64,000 bases of DNA from Enterobacter genomosp. O (GCF_001022965.1 NZ_LECZ01000024.1:310001-374000), one strand, 5' to 3'; positions 21,463 to 31,445 are shown, numbered from the stretch's first letter. Notes: generated from the sequence alone by a model not told the origin. Numbers and translations are program-made.

Positions 21463-22650
21463 ATGGACCGCGTCCTTCATTTTGTCCTGGCACTTGTTGT
21501 CGTTACTGCACTTGCATTGCTGGTCAGCACAGACCGCAAAAAAATTCGTATTCGTTATGTTGTCCAGCTGCTGGTCATTGAAGTTTTACTTGCGTGGTTC
21601 TTCCTGAACTCCAACGTCGGCCTCGGCTTCGTGAAAGGCTTCTCCGAAATGTTCGAAAAACTGCTCGGATTCGCCAACGAAGGGACGAACTTTGTCTTCG
21701 GTAAAATGAACGACGAAGGTCTGGCGTTCTTCTTCCTGAAAGTTCTGTGCCCAATCGTCTTTATCTCCGCGCTTATCGGTATTCTGCAGCACATCCGCGT
21801 TCTGCCGTTCGTTATTCGTGGAATTGGTTTCCTGTTATCCAAAGTGAACGGCATGGGTAAGCTGGAATCATTCAACGCCGTAAGTTCCCTGATCCTCGGT
21901 CAGTCTGAGAACTTCATCGCGTATAAAGATATTCTCGGCAAAATGTCCCGCAACCGCATGTACACCATGGCGGCAACCGCAATGTCTACCGTTTCCATGT
22001 CTATCGTGGGCGCGTATATGACCATGCTGGAGCCGAAGTATGTTGTTGCTGCGCTGGTTCTGAACATGTTCAGCACCTTTATCGTTCTGTCGCTGATCAA
22101 CCCGTACCGCGTTGACGCCAGCGAAGAAAACATCCAGATGTCCAACCTGCATGAAGGCCAGAGCTTCTTCGAAATGCTGGGTGAATACATCCTGGCCGGT
22201 TTCAAAGTGGCGGTTATCGTTGCCGCTATGCTGATCGGCTTCATTGCGCTGATTTCTGCGCTGAACGCGCTGTTCGCCGCGGTGCTGGGTATTTCCTTCC
22301 AGGGTATTCTGGGCTACATCTTCTACCCTGTTGCATGGGTGATGGGTGTTCCGGCTCACGAAGCGCTGCAGGTGGGCAGTATCATGGCGACCAAACTGGT
22401 TTCTAACGAATTCGTTGCGATGATGGATCTGCAGAAAATCGCCAGCACGCTTTCTCCGCGCGCGGAAGGCATTCTGTCCGTATTCCTGGTCTCCTTCGCG
22501 AACTTCTCGTCCATCGGTATCATCGCCGGTGCGATTAAAGGTCTGAACGAAGAACAGGGTAACGTGGTTTCTCGCTTTGGCCTGAAACTGGTTTACGGCT
22601 CTACCCTGGTGAGCGTCCTGTCTGCTTCTATCGCGGCACTGGTTCTGTAA
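21463..22650 (+). CDS. nupC: NupC, concentrative nucleoside/H+ symporter
   Basis: Inner-membrane CNT-family importer of pyrimidine nucleosides and adenosine. It has 395 residues with about ten hydrophobic helices. CNT landmarks include the segment [15 protein letters not shown] and the later [11 protein letters not shown] and [13 protein letters not shown], which carry polar nucleoside-contacting residues. GGAG (21452-21455) is 7 bases before the ATG. It is monocistronic and ends at a strong hairpin. Confidence 0.95.
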   Translation: MDRVLHFVLALVVVTALALLVSTDRKKIRIRYVVQLLVIEVLLAWFFLNSNVGLGFVKGFSEMFEKLLGFANEGTNFVFGKMNDEGLAFFFLKVLCPIVFISALIGILQHIRVLPFVIRGIGFLLSKVNGMGKLESFNAVSSLILGQSENFIAYKDILGKMSRNRMYTMAATAMSTVSMSIVGAYMTMLEPKYVVAALVLNMFSTFIVLSLINPYRVDASEENIQMSNLHEGQSFFEMLGEYILAGFKVAVIVAAMLIGFIALISALNALFAAVLGISFQGILGYIFYPVAWVMGVPAHEALQVGSIMATKLVSNEFVAMMDLQKIASTLSPRAEGILSVFLVSFANFSSIGIIAGAIKGLNEEQGNVVSRFGLKLVYGSTLVSVLSASIAALVL

Positions 22651-22665
22651 CGTTTACCGTTAAAC

Positions 22666-22697
22666 AAAAAACCGGGAGCCTGGCTCCCGGTTTTTTT
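22666..22697. terminator. Bidirectional terminator between nupC and pdeA
   Basis: Perfect stem accgggagcc / ggctcccggt with A6 and T7 flanks and a 2-base loop. Confidence 0.9.
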
Positions 22698-24885
22698 ATG
22701 CCCGTAATTCTTCAAGCGGTTTGGGTTTGCCTATCAGATACCCCTGCAGGTAGTCCACACCAAAGCGGAGCAGCATCTCGCGCTGCGCCGGTGTTTCTAC
22801 ATATTCAGCAACCACGCACAGCGATTTTGTCTTCGCCAGATTACACATCGACTGCACAATCATCGCATCCATGTCATCGGTACAAATGTCTTTCACAAAG
22901 CAGCCGTCGATTTTAATAATGTCCGCCTGCAGACGTCTGAGACGCTCATAGTTCGCGTAGCCCGTACCAAAATCATCAATGGCAATACGGAAACCGTAAT
23001 CCCGCAGCTGCTGGAGATTGCTGATACTGCTTCCTGAATTCGAGAAGGCTTGCTCCTCGGTGATTTCAAGAACGACGGCCTGAGGCGCGATGCCGTACTG
23101 CTCAAAGAGCGCGCAAATCTCGCCGGCGACCTCTTTTTGCATCAGCGTCAGCGGCATCAGATTAACGGAGAAGCGGGCGCCGGCCTGCGTCGCAGGATGA
23201 TCGCGCAGCCACGCCAGTAATTTTTCCATGACGTACATATCGAACCGGTGGCTCAGGTTGAACTGAGCAATAAGCGGAATAAAGCGATCGGGGGTAATCA
23301 TCTCTCCCTCGCTTTCCATACGCGTCAGAATTTCGTAGTACCCGCTGCCGTCGGCCTTCTGGATGGGCTGTGCGTAGAGATGGAACTGACCAGCCTCCAG
23401 GGCATGCTTAATCCGCGCCAGCATCAGCACGCGCTCTGTCGTTTGTCCTGATGCCGCTTCGAGGCTATTCGTGAGCGCAAGAACGTTGTGCTCGCCGCAG
23501 GATTGCTCAGCCAGCCAGCTCAGTTGGCCCAGCGTGTGGTGCAGCTTTTCACCGTTTTCAACCATTCCCCAGGACGCGCCAAACTCGATATCCAGCCCGG
23601 TATTGTTCCAGAAAATCTTGCGGCTGTTCAGCCGATCGACCATATGCTGGAGACGTTCAGCGGTTCCCGGCCCCAGTAATACCAGCACCAGCTCGCTTCC
23701 CGGAAGCTGGAAGAGCGCTTCATCTTTTTGCAGAAGCGGCTGAAGCGACGCGGCAATCGTTCGTTTGCAATGGACCCGCATGAGGATCCCGTAGTGGCGG
23801 CTCAAAAACTCCAGGTTATCCATACGCAGAATGCTTACTTTTGCATCCGGGTGAATCTCAAGATGATCCTCCAGCGCGCGAATATTGGGCAAACCGGTCA
23901 GCGGATCGGTGAGCGCCCTGTTCTGCCATCCCCGCTTCAGCCACTCGCTGCGCTGGTAAATTCGCGACATGTAAAGCAAACAGATGGCGAACGAGATAAG
24001 TACGGAGAGGATAAAGGAGAGCGAATGGCCCGATTCCACCCCGTTAAGAAAGTTGTAGTTGTAGGACAACAGCAGGAGTGCCGATGCTGCCCACAGCAAA
24101 GAGATAAGCGCATAGGTCAGGCGACTTATCGCTAAGGTAAAAAGAATAAAAATCAGTGGCATCAAATAGCCCGCAATGACGGGTGATTCAAAGGGGCCAC
24201 ATAAAATGACGAGAATGAAACTTAAAAGCATTAGCCAGACAAAAATATATAATGAATTCTTGTGAAAAAACACGGGCTTCACGCTTCGCCGCCAGAAGTT
24301 CATCGCGTAACGAGGATTAATTATCATTCTTAATGGGTAATAGAACATCATGGTAAAAATCAGCGCCGCGCATATCAGGCTTTGTATATCCACAACGTTA
24401 TAAATTACCGTTCCTTCGCCGAAAAAGGTGGAAATAGTCACCGGAAAATCAAACAAATAGCCCGCCATATACATCGACAGCTTAATACCTATTGGCACGA
24501 TAAAACCAAGCCAGAATATACGTAAACCGATGTGCTTGTTGGGGATGCAGTAACGCCAACGCTTGCCCAGCATGAGGCGCAGAAGGCCGCACGCCGCGAA
24601 CAACGCAAAGGTCTGACAAAACAGTAATACTGCATATTGTAGCGGCGCTAAATTAACATAGAATAAATTAGTGACACTAAAACCTAACAAAATGGGAAGA
24701 ATTGCCCTGCGTCCAAATAGCAAAATTACCGCCAGCATAACGCTTAGCGGTAACCATGCTAAATAAACGTCGTGACCATTCACAATTGCGCGGGGAGAGA
24801 GATAACGGGAGACAGGCACCGCAATCAGGCAAAGTGCCAGGGCAATCATAAATATCTTTACATTATTGTAAGTTTTTCTATTCAT
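22696..24885 (-). CDS. pdeA: PdeA (YfeA), MASE1-GGDEF-EAL cyclic-di-GMP phosphodiesterase
   Basis: A 729-residue membrane protein with the E. coli YfeA length. An N-terminal multi-helix MASE1-like sensor (about 1-310) is followed by a degenerate GGDEF domain in which the signature is replaced by PGSEL, so it should not make cyclic-di-GMP. The C-terminal EAL domain looks catalytic: metal-binding Glu518 in an EIL version of EAL, DDFGTGY at 637-643, Lys in IKIDG and Glu in AEYVET. It probably hydrolyses cyclic-di-GMP in response to an unknown membrane signal. Confidence 0.92.
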   Translation of the reverse strand: MNRKTYNNVKIFMIALALCLIAVPVSRYLSPRAIVNGHDVYLAWLPLSVMLAVILLFGRRAILPILLGFSVTNLFYVNLAPLQYAVLLFCQTFALFAACGLLRLMLGKRWRYCIPNKHIGLRIFWLGFIVPIGIKLSMYMAGYLFDFPVTISTFFGEGTVIYNVVDIQSLICAALIFTMMFYYPLRMIINPRYAMNFWRRSVKPVFFHKNSLYIFVWLMLLSFILVILCGPFESPVIAGYLMPLIFILFTLAISRLTYALISLLWAASALLLLSYNYNFLNGVESGHSLSFILSVLISFAICLLYMSRIYQRSEWLKRGWQNRALTDPLTGLPNIRALEDHLEIHPDAKVSILRMDNLEFLSRHYGILMRVHCKRTIAASLQPLLQKDEALFQLPGSELVLVLLGPGTAERLQHMVDRLNSRKIFWNNTGLDIEFGASWGMVENGEKLHHTLGQLSWLAEQSCGEHNVLALTNSLEAASGQTTERVLMLARIKHALEAGQFHLYAQPIQKADGSGYYEILTRMESEGEMITPDRFIPLIAQFNLSHRFDMYVMEKLLAWLRDHPATQAGARFSVNLMPLTLMQKEVAGEICALFEQYGIAPQAVVLEITEEQAFSNSGSSISNLQQLRDYGFRIAIDDFGTGYANYERLRRLQADIIKIDGCFVKDICTDDMDAMIVQSMCNLAKTKSLCVVAEYVETPAQREMLLRFGVDYLQGYLIGKPKPLEELRA

Positions 24886-25060
24886 TAATCAGGAACATTA
24901 TTTTCCGGGAGAATTATTGACCGGATGGATAATATGTTTATTAATTGCGCGAATCAAGTTCAAGTCTATTTATAGACTGCTTTATTGATTTCGATTGAGG
25001 TGAGGTACAGGAATACTTTCTTTTGATAACAAAATATGGGGACGGGTGTTACAAACAGAT
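24886..25060. other. pdeA upstream region
   Basis: AT-rich 175 bp between pdeA and the tRNA-Ala terminator, presumably holding the pdeA promoter. No RNA gene, operator or coding sequence was recognised. Confidence 0.35.
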
Positions 25061-25092
25061 AAAAAAAACCCTCGTCTTTCGACGAGGGTTTA
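25061..25092 (-). terminator. Terminator of the tRNA-Ala gene
   Basis: Stem aaaccctcgtc / gacgagggttt with a 4-base loop. On the minus strand it is followed by a run of U's, 6 bases past the tRNA end. Confidence 0.85.
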
Positions 25093-25098
25093 CAATTT

Positions 25099-25174
<76 letters not shown>

Positions 25175-25391
25175 ATCGTAAAGCTGTCATGTTGACGGGC
25201 GGCATAATATGAATTCCGCTGCGGAGTGTCAACGGCAAAATCAACGGCTGCGGTTCAATCGCCGAAAAATCATGCAAATGAATCACTTTGCGAGCCTTCT
25301 CGCAGTCATAAGTTAAGCCTGTCACGTTTTCAGCTAAAACGGTGCTATAAAATGAGCCGTTAATTAACCCCACAAATATTCAGGAAATTGC

Positions 25392-25754
25392 ATGATCAAG
25401 GAACGAATGACGCCAGAAGAGTTAGCCCTGCTCACTGGCTATAGCCGCCAGACCATCAATAAATGGGTACGCAAAGAGGGTTGGATTACATCGCCAAAAC
25501 CAGGAGTCCAGGGCGGGAAAGCGCGGCTGGTGCATGTGAACGAAAAAGTGCGTGACTTTATCCGCAGCGCACGTCGTGCAACGGAAACGTCTGAACTGCC
25601 TGCAGGCACCAGCCATGAAGGCTCGCTTCACACCCTACTCCTGACGCTGGCCAATGAAATGACGCCGGAAGAGCAGAAGCAGATGACATCGCTGTTGCTG
25701 CGGGAAGGGATTACCGGATTATTGCAACGTTTAGGGATTCGCGATCAAAACTGA
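25392..25754 (+). CDS. yfeC: YfeC, DUF1323 putative DNA-binding protein
   Basis: A 120-residue protein with an N-terminal helix-turn-helix (LALLTGYSRQTINKWVRKEGW, about residues 11-31), a conserved GVQGGKARLVHVNEKV strand pair, a variable linker, and a C-terminal helical tail (EEQKQMTSLLLREGITGLLQRLGI). It is a paralogue of yfeD one base downstream. Its target is unknown, and the single-HTH architecture resembles excisionase-type or MerR-type binders. AGGA lies 7 bases before the ATG. Confidence 0.88.
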   Translation: MIKERMTPEELALLTGYSRQTINKWVRKEGWITSPKPGVQGGKARLVHVNEKVRDFIRSARRATETSELPAGTSHEGSLHTLLLTLANEMTPEEQKQMTSLLLREGITGLLQRLGIRDQN

Positions 25755-25755
25755 T

Positions 25756-26139
25756 ATGAGAAGATTACGTAGCAAAATGACCACGGAAGAGCTGGCGGAA
25801 AGTTTGGGCGTTGCCAGACAAACGGTTAATCGCTGGATACGCCAGCAGGGTTGGAAAACCGAAGGGCTCAACGGCGTCAAGGGCGGTCGAGCGCGGCTGA
25901 TCCATGTTGATGCGCGCGTGAAGGAACATATTATGAGCCTCCCGGCGATCCGAAACCGTCAGGCGGTTTACCATCTCGCTGAAGTCACCTCTTCCTACAG
26001 CGAACCGTCTACAAGCCTGCGTCCGGGCATTATTGAGACCCTGGAAAGTATGACTCAGCCAGAGCAGAAGCGTCTGGAAGCCTTTTTGAAACGCGAAGGG
26101 ATACGCGGCTTTCTTACGCGCCTGGATATTACTGAATGA
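25756..26139 (+). CDS. yfeD: YfeD, DUF1323 putative DNA-binding protein
   Basis: A 127-residue paralogue of YfeC with the same plan: N-terminal helix-turn-helix (LAESLGVARQTVNRWIRQQGW), a GVKGGRARLIHVDARV core, and a C-terminal helix pair (QKRLEAFLKREGIRGFLTRLDI). It starts one base after the yfeC stop, so the two form an operon and may form a heterodimer, which is inference. The order yfeC-yfeD upstream of convergent gltX matches E. coli. Confidence 0.88.
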   Translation: MRRLRSKMTTEELAESLGVARQTVNRWIRQQGWKTEGLNGVKGGRARLIHVDARVKEHIMSLPAIRNRQAVYHLAEVTSSYSEPSTSLRPGIIETLESMTQPEQKRLEAFLKREGIRGFLTRLDITE

Positions 26140-26145
26140 TACCCA

Positions 26146-26178
26146 TAAAAAAACGGCAGGTAACCCTGCCGTTCTTCT
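26146..26178. terminator. Bidirectional terminator between yfeD and gltX
   Basis: Stem acggcaggg / ccctgccgt around a short loop (taa), with A7 on one side and a T-rich tract on the other. Confidence 0.85.
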
Positions 26179-26192
26179 TATCCAGCACTTAA

Positions 26193-27608
26193 TTACTGCT
26201 GATTTTCGCGTTCAGCAATAAAGTCCAGCGCCTTGTTAATGCGCGCCACGCTGCGTGACTTGCCGATGGCATGAACCGTCACATCCAGCGCCGGGGACTG
26301 CCCCGCACCGGTCACCGCAACGCGCAGCGGCATACCAACTTTACCCATGCCAACTTCCAGCTCGTCTGCCGTCGCCTGAATGGCGTGATGCACATTCTCA
26401 GCGGTCCACTCGGTAAGTGCAGCAAGCTTGTCACGCACCACTTCCAACGGCTGACGCGCAACCGGACGCAGGTGTTTCTTCGCGGCGTCCGCGTCGAACT
26501 CATCAAACTCTTCATAGAAATAGCGGCAGCTTTCAGCAATCTCTTTCAGCGTTTTGCAGCGCTCGCCGAGCAGTTTCACCAGCTCCGCCAGCTCAGGGCC
26601 GGTGCGGGTATCAATATTTGCCTGCTCGATGTGCCACTGCAGGTACGTCGCCACATATTCTGGCTGCATGGTATTGATGTAATGGTGGTTCAGCCACAGG
26701 AGCTTGTCGGTATTAAACGCGCTCGCTGATTTGCTCACTGAGCTCAGAGAGAACAGTTCGATCATCTCTTCGCGGCTGAAGATCTCCTGGTCGCCGTGGG
26801 CCCAGCCCAGACGCACCAGGTAGTTCAGCAGCGCTTCCGGCAGATAACCGTCATCGCGGTACTGCATAACGCTTACCGCACCGTGACGTTTAGACAGTTT
26901 CTTGCCGTCGTCGCCGTTGATCATCGAAACGTGCGCGTAGACCGGAACAGGCGCATTCAGCGCTTTCAGGATGTTGATCTGGCGCGGGGTGTTGTTGATA
27001 TGGTCTTCACCACGGACAACGTGGGTAATTTCCATATCCCAGTCGTCAACCACGACGCAGAAGTTATACGTTGGGGAACCGTCGGTGCGGCGGATGATCA
27101 GGTCATCCAGCTCCTGGTTGCTGAACTCGATCGGGCCACGGATCTGGTCGTCAAAGATCACAGAGCCCTCTTGCGGGTTAGCAAAACGCACCACGCAAGG
27201 TTCATCAGCAGCATGCTCGCTGTGGTCGTGGCGGCAACGGCCGTCATAACGCGGCTTTTCACCGTTTGCCATCTGCTCTTCACGCAGCGCATCCAGACGC
27301 TCTTTGGAGCAGTAGCATTTATACGCCGTGCCTGCGACCAGCATCTCATCAATGACGGCGTTATAGCGGTCAAAGCGTTTGGTCTGGAAATACGGGCCTT
27401 CGTCCCATTCCAGATTCAGCCAGTTCATCCCATCCATAATGGCTTCAATTGCTTCCGGCGTGGAGCGCTCAAGATCGGTGTCTTCAATACGCAGCACGAA
27501 CTCACCTTTGTTGTGGCGTGCAAACAGCCAGGAATAGAGGGCGGTACGTGCACCACCGACGTGCAGATAGCCTGTCGGGCTCGGCGCGAAGCGAGTTTTG
27601 ATTTTCAT
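26193..27608 (-). CDS. gltX: GltX, glutamyl-tRNA synthetase
   Basis: Class I aminoacyl-tRNA synthetase that charges tRNA-Glu, needed both for translation and as the first step of C5 tetrapyrrole synthesis. It has 471 residues. The HIGH motif reads GYLHVGG near residue 15 and the KMSKS motif reads KLSKRHG near 237. A Cys/His zinc-binding segment (CYCSKERL ... [10 protein letters not shown]) lies between them. It diverges from the Val/Val/Lys tRNA operon as in E. coli. Confidence 0.97.
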   Translation of the reverse strand: MKIKTRFAPSPTGYLHVGGARTALYSWLFARHNKGEFVLRIEDTDLERSTPEAIEAIMDGMNWLNLEWDEGPYFQTKRFDRYNAVIDEMLVAGTAYKCYCSKERLDALREEQMANGEKPRYDGRCRHDHSEHAADEPCVVRFANPQEGSVIFDDQIRGPIEFSNQELDDLIIRRTDGSPTYNFCVVVDDWDMEITHVVRGEDHINNTPRQINILKALNAPVPVYAHVSMINGDDGKKLSKRHGAVSVMQYRDDGYLPEALLNYLVRLGWAHGDQEIFSREEMIELFSLSSVSKSASAFNTDKLLWLNHHYINTMQPEYVATYLQWHIEQANIDTRTGPELAELVKLLGERCKTLKEIAESCRYFYEEFDEFDADAAKKHLRPVARQPLEVVRDKLAALTEWTAENVHHAIQATADELEVGMGKVGMPLRVAVTGAGQSPALDVTVHAIGKSRSVARINKALDFIAERENQQ

Positions 27609-27821
27609 GAAATGGCCTTACGTTATAAAGATGCCGGCAATCGGCAAATCCTGGGGGAAAAACGATGGGCAATATTCTATCACTGTGGGGGGAATCCTCA
27701 ATGTTGATCCCTTTATCGTGACCAGGTTTGCGATTTTTGTTTAGAAATCATGCGCCATAGCCCGTTTCGCGATCGTTTTGTTTAATTTTACGACGAACGA
27801 ATAAAAACTTTAGAAAATGCG

Positions 27822-27849
27822 TTGACTCATTTTCAACTCTCCCTATAAT
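27822..27849 (+). promoter_or_regulatory. Stable-RNA promoter of the Val-Val-Lys tRNA operon
   Basis: TTGACT (27822-27827) and TATAAT (27844-27849) with a 16-bp spacer and a GC-rich discriminator (gcgactcc), as in stringently controlled tRNA and rRNA promoters. Confidence 0.85.
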
Positions 27850-27866
27850 GCGACTCCACACAGCGG

Positions 27867-27942
27867 GGGTGATTAGCTCAGTTGGTAGAGCATCTCCTTT
27901 ACACGGAGGGGGTCGGCGGTTCGAGCCCGTCATCACCCACCA
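27867..27942 (+). tRNA. tRNA-Val(UAC), copy 1
   Basis: 76 nt with encoded CCA; acceptor GGGTGAT / ATCACCC; anticodon loop CTTTACA gives UAC; T-arm GGCGGTTCGAGCCCGTC. First gene of the operon. Confidence 0.97.
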
Positions 27943-27984
27943 TCTACTTCACGTAGACTCGCAGTGTAGATAAGAATTGAGATT

Positions 27985-28060
27985 GGGCGATTAGCTCAGT
28001 TGGTAGAGCATCTCCTTTACACGGAGGGGGTCGGCGGTTCGAGCCCGTCATCGCCCACCA
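27985..28060 (+). tRNA. tRNA-Val(UAC), copy 2
   Basis: 76 nt, identical to copy 1 except for a compensatory T-A to C-G change in the acceptor stem (GGGCGAT / ATCGCCC). CCA is encoded. Confidence 0.97.
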
Positions 28061-28064
28061 TTTC

Positions 28065-28140
28065 GGGTCGTTAGCTCAGTTGGTAGAGCAGTTGACTTTT
28101 AATCAATTGGTCGCAGGTTCGAATCCTGCACGACCCACCA
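28065..28140 (+). tRNA. tRNA-Lys(UUU)
   Basis: 76 nt with CCA; acceptor GGGTCGT / ACGACCC; anticodon loop CTTTTAA gives UUU; only 4 nt after the second tRNA-Val. It corresponds to E. coli lysV. Confidence 0.97.
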
Positions 28141-28144
28141 ATGT

Positions 28145-28171
28145 AAAAAAGCGCCCTAAAGGCGTTTTTTT
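28145..28171. terminator. Terminator of the tRNA operon
   Basis: Short hairpin gcgcc / ggcg with A6 before and T7 after. It also lies just past the convergent xapR stop. Confidence 0.75.
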
Positions 28172-28183
28172 GCTATCTGCAAT

Positions 28184-29068
28184 TTACATCGTCAACGTTG
28201 CAATCAACGTGTTCACCGCAGGTGTCGACTGCTTCTCGTCATACACCACATACAAATCAGCCGGTATACGCTCTTTCAGCGGGCGGAACACCACGCCGGG
28301 CCACTGCATTTGCGCGTAGCTGTCTGCGGCGAGCGTAATCCCCATCCCCATGCTGATCATCGCCAGCACCGTTTGCGGTTCAACGGCTTCGCGCACAATC
28401 ATCGGCGAAAACCCGGCCTGCTGGCAGACGCGATGTAAAAATGCCCAGTCAGAATGGGCCGACGGCATCGTGACAAAATACTCGTCCTGCAACTCTGCGA
28501 GCGCAATGGAAGGTTCTCTGACCAGCCGGTGATCTTCCGGCATCGCCACCAGAAAAGCCGCCTCACGCAACCGTACACTGGTAAACCCCGCGGTAGGGTC
28601 GGTTGCCATTCGCCAGATGCCAACGTCCAGCTCCCGACGCTCAAGCAGCGCCATCTGCATGACCGGCGATTTTTCGCGAAAAACGACATCAACGTTAGGA
28701 TGCTCTTTCAGGAAAGTGCGCATCACCGTGCGCACTTCGCTCCACATGGCCGTGCCGACAATGCCCAGCTCAATGCGCCCTGCTTCCCCCCGGCCGATTT
28801 GCTCGACGCGAGCCAGAGCCTGGTTTGCGCTGGCAAGCAGCCGGCGTGACTCTTCCATCAGCACCTTACCGGCATGCGTCAACGCGACGCTTCGCGAGTG
28901 GCGAATAAACAGCAACGTGCCCAGCTGACTTTCCAGCTCTTTAATATGCAGGCTTAACGGCGGTTGAGACATATTGAGACGGGCCGCAGCCCGTCCAAAA
29001 TGCAGCTCCTCCGCCACGGCCAGAAAATAGCGCAGCAGCTTGAGATCGGTCCGATAGACGCGTTCCAT
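28184..29068 (-). CDS. xapR: XapR, LysR-family activator of xapAB
   Basis: LysR-type regulator that activates xanthosine catabolism genes in response to xanthosine (and deoxyinosine in E. coli). The N-terminal winged HTH (LHFGRAAARLNMSQPPLSLHIKELE) and C-terminal effector domain give 294 residues, the E. coli length. The ATG with AGGA 9 bases away is preferred to an in-frame GTG 8 codons upstream. It lies downstream of xapB in the same direction with a 67-bp gap. Confidence 0.93.
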   Translation of the reverse strand: MERVYRTDLKLLRYFLAVAEELHFGRAAARLNMSQPPLSLHIKELESQLGTLLFIRHSRSVALTHAGKVLMEESRRLLASANQALARVEQIGRGEAGRIELGIVGTAMWSEVRTVMRTFLKEHPNVDVVFREKSPVMQMALLERRELDVGIWRMATDPTAGFTSVRLREAAFLVAMPEDHRLVREPSIALAELQDEYFVTMPSAHSDWAFLHRVCQQAGFSPMIVREAVEPQTVLAMISMGMGITLAADSYAQMQWPGVVFRPLKERIPADLYVVYDEKQSTPAVNTLIATLTM

Positions 29069-29135
29069 CAAAACATATCCTGGGGATAACACTTAAGCGC
29101 CTACCTTAAAGCCTTTCATCGTCAAGAGGAAAAAT

Positions 29136-30392
29136 TTAGTGCGCAACTGTGCGCATCTCGCTGTTTTTACTGGCGTGCCGGTAGGTAAAGCTGAAATAAA
29201 ACACCACCGCGAGCGCCAGCGCATAGGCCGCAAACACCAGCCAGATCGTCTGCCAGTCCTTCACCCCGTCCACCGAAAAATAATCGACCGCAACGCCGCT
29301 CAGTACCGAACCGAAATACGCCCCGATACCGTTAACGGTCGTCATAAACAACCCCTGCGCGCTGGCGCGGATATCGGCGCTGACCTCCTGTTCAACAAAT
29401 ACCGAGCCTGAAATATTGAAGAAGTCGAACGCGCAGCCGTAGACAATCATTGAGAGCATGAGCAGCACAAAGCCCGTTGCGGACGGATCGCCAAACGCGA
29501 ACAGTCCAAACCGGAGCATCCAGGCCACCATGCTCATCAGCATGACGGTTTTAATACCAAAACGTCCGAGGAAGTACGGAATGGTCAGAATGAAGAACAC
29601 TTCTGACATTTGCGAAACGGAGAGCAGGATGGACGGGTATTTGACAATAAAGCTCTCTGCATACGCCGGATTACGCGCAAAATCATGCAGGAAAGGGCTG
29701 CCGAACGTGTTGGTAATCTGCAACACGGCCCCCAGCAGCATCGCGAATAAAAAGAACACGGCCATGCGGGGCTGTTTAAACAGGATAAACGCATTCAGCC
29801 CAAGCTTATTTGCCAGCGACTGAGACGTTTTCGTTTTCACCACCGGAATAGCCGGTAGCGTCAGGGAATAGAGCGCCAGCAGCAGCGATGCGGCAGCCGC
29901 AGCATAGAGCTGCACGTTGCTCAACTCCGCCCCCATCAGGCTTATAGCCCACATAGCCGCAATAAACCCCACGGTGCCATACACCCGCACTCGCGGAAAA
30001 TGGCTCACCGTCTCCAGCCCCGCCTGTTCAAGACAGGAATAGGAAATCGTATTCGACAACGCAATCGTGGGCATGAAGGCCATCGCATTCACCAGCATGA
30101 CCCAGAACATCAGCCCGGGCTCATTGACCTGTGCGGCATAGCAGAGCGCGACGGCGCAGACGAGATGGCAAATCACATAGGCCCGGTCGGCCCGCAGCCA
30201 CTTGTCGGCAATTATCCCCACCAGCGAAGGCATAACGATTGCGGCAAGCCCCTTGGAGCTGTACACCATGCCCACGTCGGACCCGGTAAAATGGAGAGTG
30301 TTTATCATGTAGGCGCCGAGGGTAACCAGCCAACTCCCCCAGATAAAATATTGCATAAAGGACATTATCTTTAAGCGAGTCGTGATGTTCAT
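29136..30392 (-). CDS. xapB: XapB, xanthosine permease (nucleoside:H+ symporter)
   Basis: Inner-membrane major-facilitator-type nucleoside symporter of the NupG/XapB family. It has 418 residues and 12 hydrophobic segments, starting with the family N-terminus LKIMSFMQYFIWGSWLVTLG. It imports xanthosine for XapA. It follows xapA by 51 bp in one operon. Confidence 0.94.
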   Translation of the reverse strand: MNITTRLKIMSFMQYFIWGSWLVTLGAYMINTLHFTGSDVGMVYSSKGLAAIVMPSLVGIIADKWLRADRAYVICHLVCAVALCYAAQVNEPGLMFWVMLVNAMAFMPTIALSNTISYSCLEQAGLETVSHFPRVRVYGTVGFIAAMWAISLMGAELSNVQLYAAAAASLLLALYSLTLPAIPVVKTKTSQSLANKLGLNAFILFKQPRMAVFFLFAMLLGAVLQITNTFGSPFLHDFARNPAYAESFIVKYPSILLSVSQMSEVFFILTIPYFLGRFGIKTVMLMSMVAWMLRFGLFAFGDPSATGFVLLMLSMIVYGCAFDFFNISGSVFVEQEVSADIRASAQGLFMTTVNGIGAYFGSVLSGVAVDYFSVDGVKDWQTIWLVFAAYALALAVVFYFSFTYRHASKNSEMRTVAH

Positions 30393-30443
30393 AACCCATT
30401 CCTTATAGCAGCGTGGCCCTCGCGGGCCACTTTATTGTTTTAC

Positions 30444-31268
30444 TCAGGCAATATGGCGAAGAAAACCGCAGATAAGATTGATGAAGTTCTGGCGGGAAAG
30501 CTCAGCGGCAGCGAGGGTTTGTTCATGCGAAAGTTTTACATCGCCCAGCCCCTCCGCGAGATTGGTAATCGCAGAAACGGCCACAACCTTCAGGCCGCAG
30601 TGACGCGCGGAAATCACTTCCGGCACAACGGACATCCCCACCACATCCCCGCCGATAATTTGCATCATGCGGATTTCTGCCGCGGTCTCGAAGTTAGGGC
30701 CCGGATAAGAGACAAACACCCCTTCATGCAGCGGGAATCCCGCTTTCGTCGCCACGGTTTGCAGAATGGCACGGTAATCCGCGTCGTAGGCATTGGCCAG
30801 CGAGAAGAAACGGTCACCAAAGCGTTCGTCGTTCATCCCCACCATCGGCGTGCCCGGCATGGTGTTGATATGGTCGCTCAGGGCAACCAGACTGCCTGGC
30901 TGAACATCCGGGCGCAATGAACCCGCAGCATTGGTGCTAAACAGCAGTTCACACCCCAGCAGCTTAAAGGTGCGGATCGCATCGGTCATGACGGTCATCC
31001 CGCGGCCCTCGTAGAAATGCCCGCGGCCCTTCATGCAGGCGACAGGCACCCCGGCAAGATGCCCCAGCACCAGCTCACCGGCATGACCATGGACGGTGCT
31101 CACCGGGAAGCCCGGCAGCTTTTCATAGCTCAGGGAAACGGCGTCAACAATCTGGTCGGCGAGCGCGCCAAGGCCGGACCCAAGAATAAACGCCACGCGA
31201 GGCGTGAAGTTCGGTTTAGCGGCGCGGATGATGTCGGCGCAGTACCACGGGTTATTCGAGAGGGTCAT
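30444..31268 (-). CDS. xapA: XapA, purine nucleoside phosphorylase II (xanthosine phosphorylase)
   Basis: Trimeric-type PNP that splits xanthosine, inosine and guanosine with phosphate into base and ribose-1-phosphate. The 274-residue protein has the phosphate-binding ILGSGLGAL near residue 30, the HGHAGELVLG loop, the GRGHFYEG segment, and the base-contacting NAAGSLRPDVQPGSL. It is the promoter-proximal gene of xapAB. The 204-bp upstream region should hold the XapR target, which I could not identify. Confidence 0.94.
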   Translation of the reverse strand: MTLSNNPWYCADIIRAAKPNFTPRVAFILGSGLGALADQIVDAVSLSYEKLPGFPVSTVHGHAGELVLGHLAGVPVACMKGRGHFYEGRGMTVMTDAIRTFKLLGCELLFSTNAAGSLRPDVQPGSLVALSDHINTMPGTPMVGMNDERFGDRFFSLANAYDADYRAILQTVATKAGFPLHEGVFVSYPGPNFETAAEIRMMQIIGGDVVGMSVVPEVISARHCGLKVVAVSAITNLAEGLGDVKLSHEQTLAAAELSRQNFINLICGFLRHIA

Positions 31269-31418
31269 AGAGGCTCCTTGAAGATTAAGATCGCGATAGG
31301 GATCGCATGACCTTTGTCTTATATCCGGAGCCTGCAGGTCACCTCCAATACACTTTCACCGCACCATCAATACTGATTGTGTATCAATGCAACTTCCTGC
31401 CAGATATGGCAGTTTTGC

Positions 31419-31445
31419 TCAAGCTAATCCCGTTGATGCCGATAC
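31419..31445 (+). promoter_or_regulatory. Sigma-28 (FliA)-type promoter of the FlxA-like gene
   Basis: -35 tcaagcta and -10 gccgatac are separated by exactly 11 bp. The FliA consensus is TAAAGTTT-N11-GCCGATAA, so the -10 matches 7 of 8 bases and the -35 5 of 8. It lies 28 bp upstream of the FlxA-like start codon. Confidence 0.7.

Noticed and set aside
26796-27707. A 303-codon open frame opposite gltX
   Set aside because: Overlaps a verified essential gene on the other strand and extends into its promoter region without any recognisable motif.
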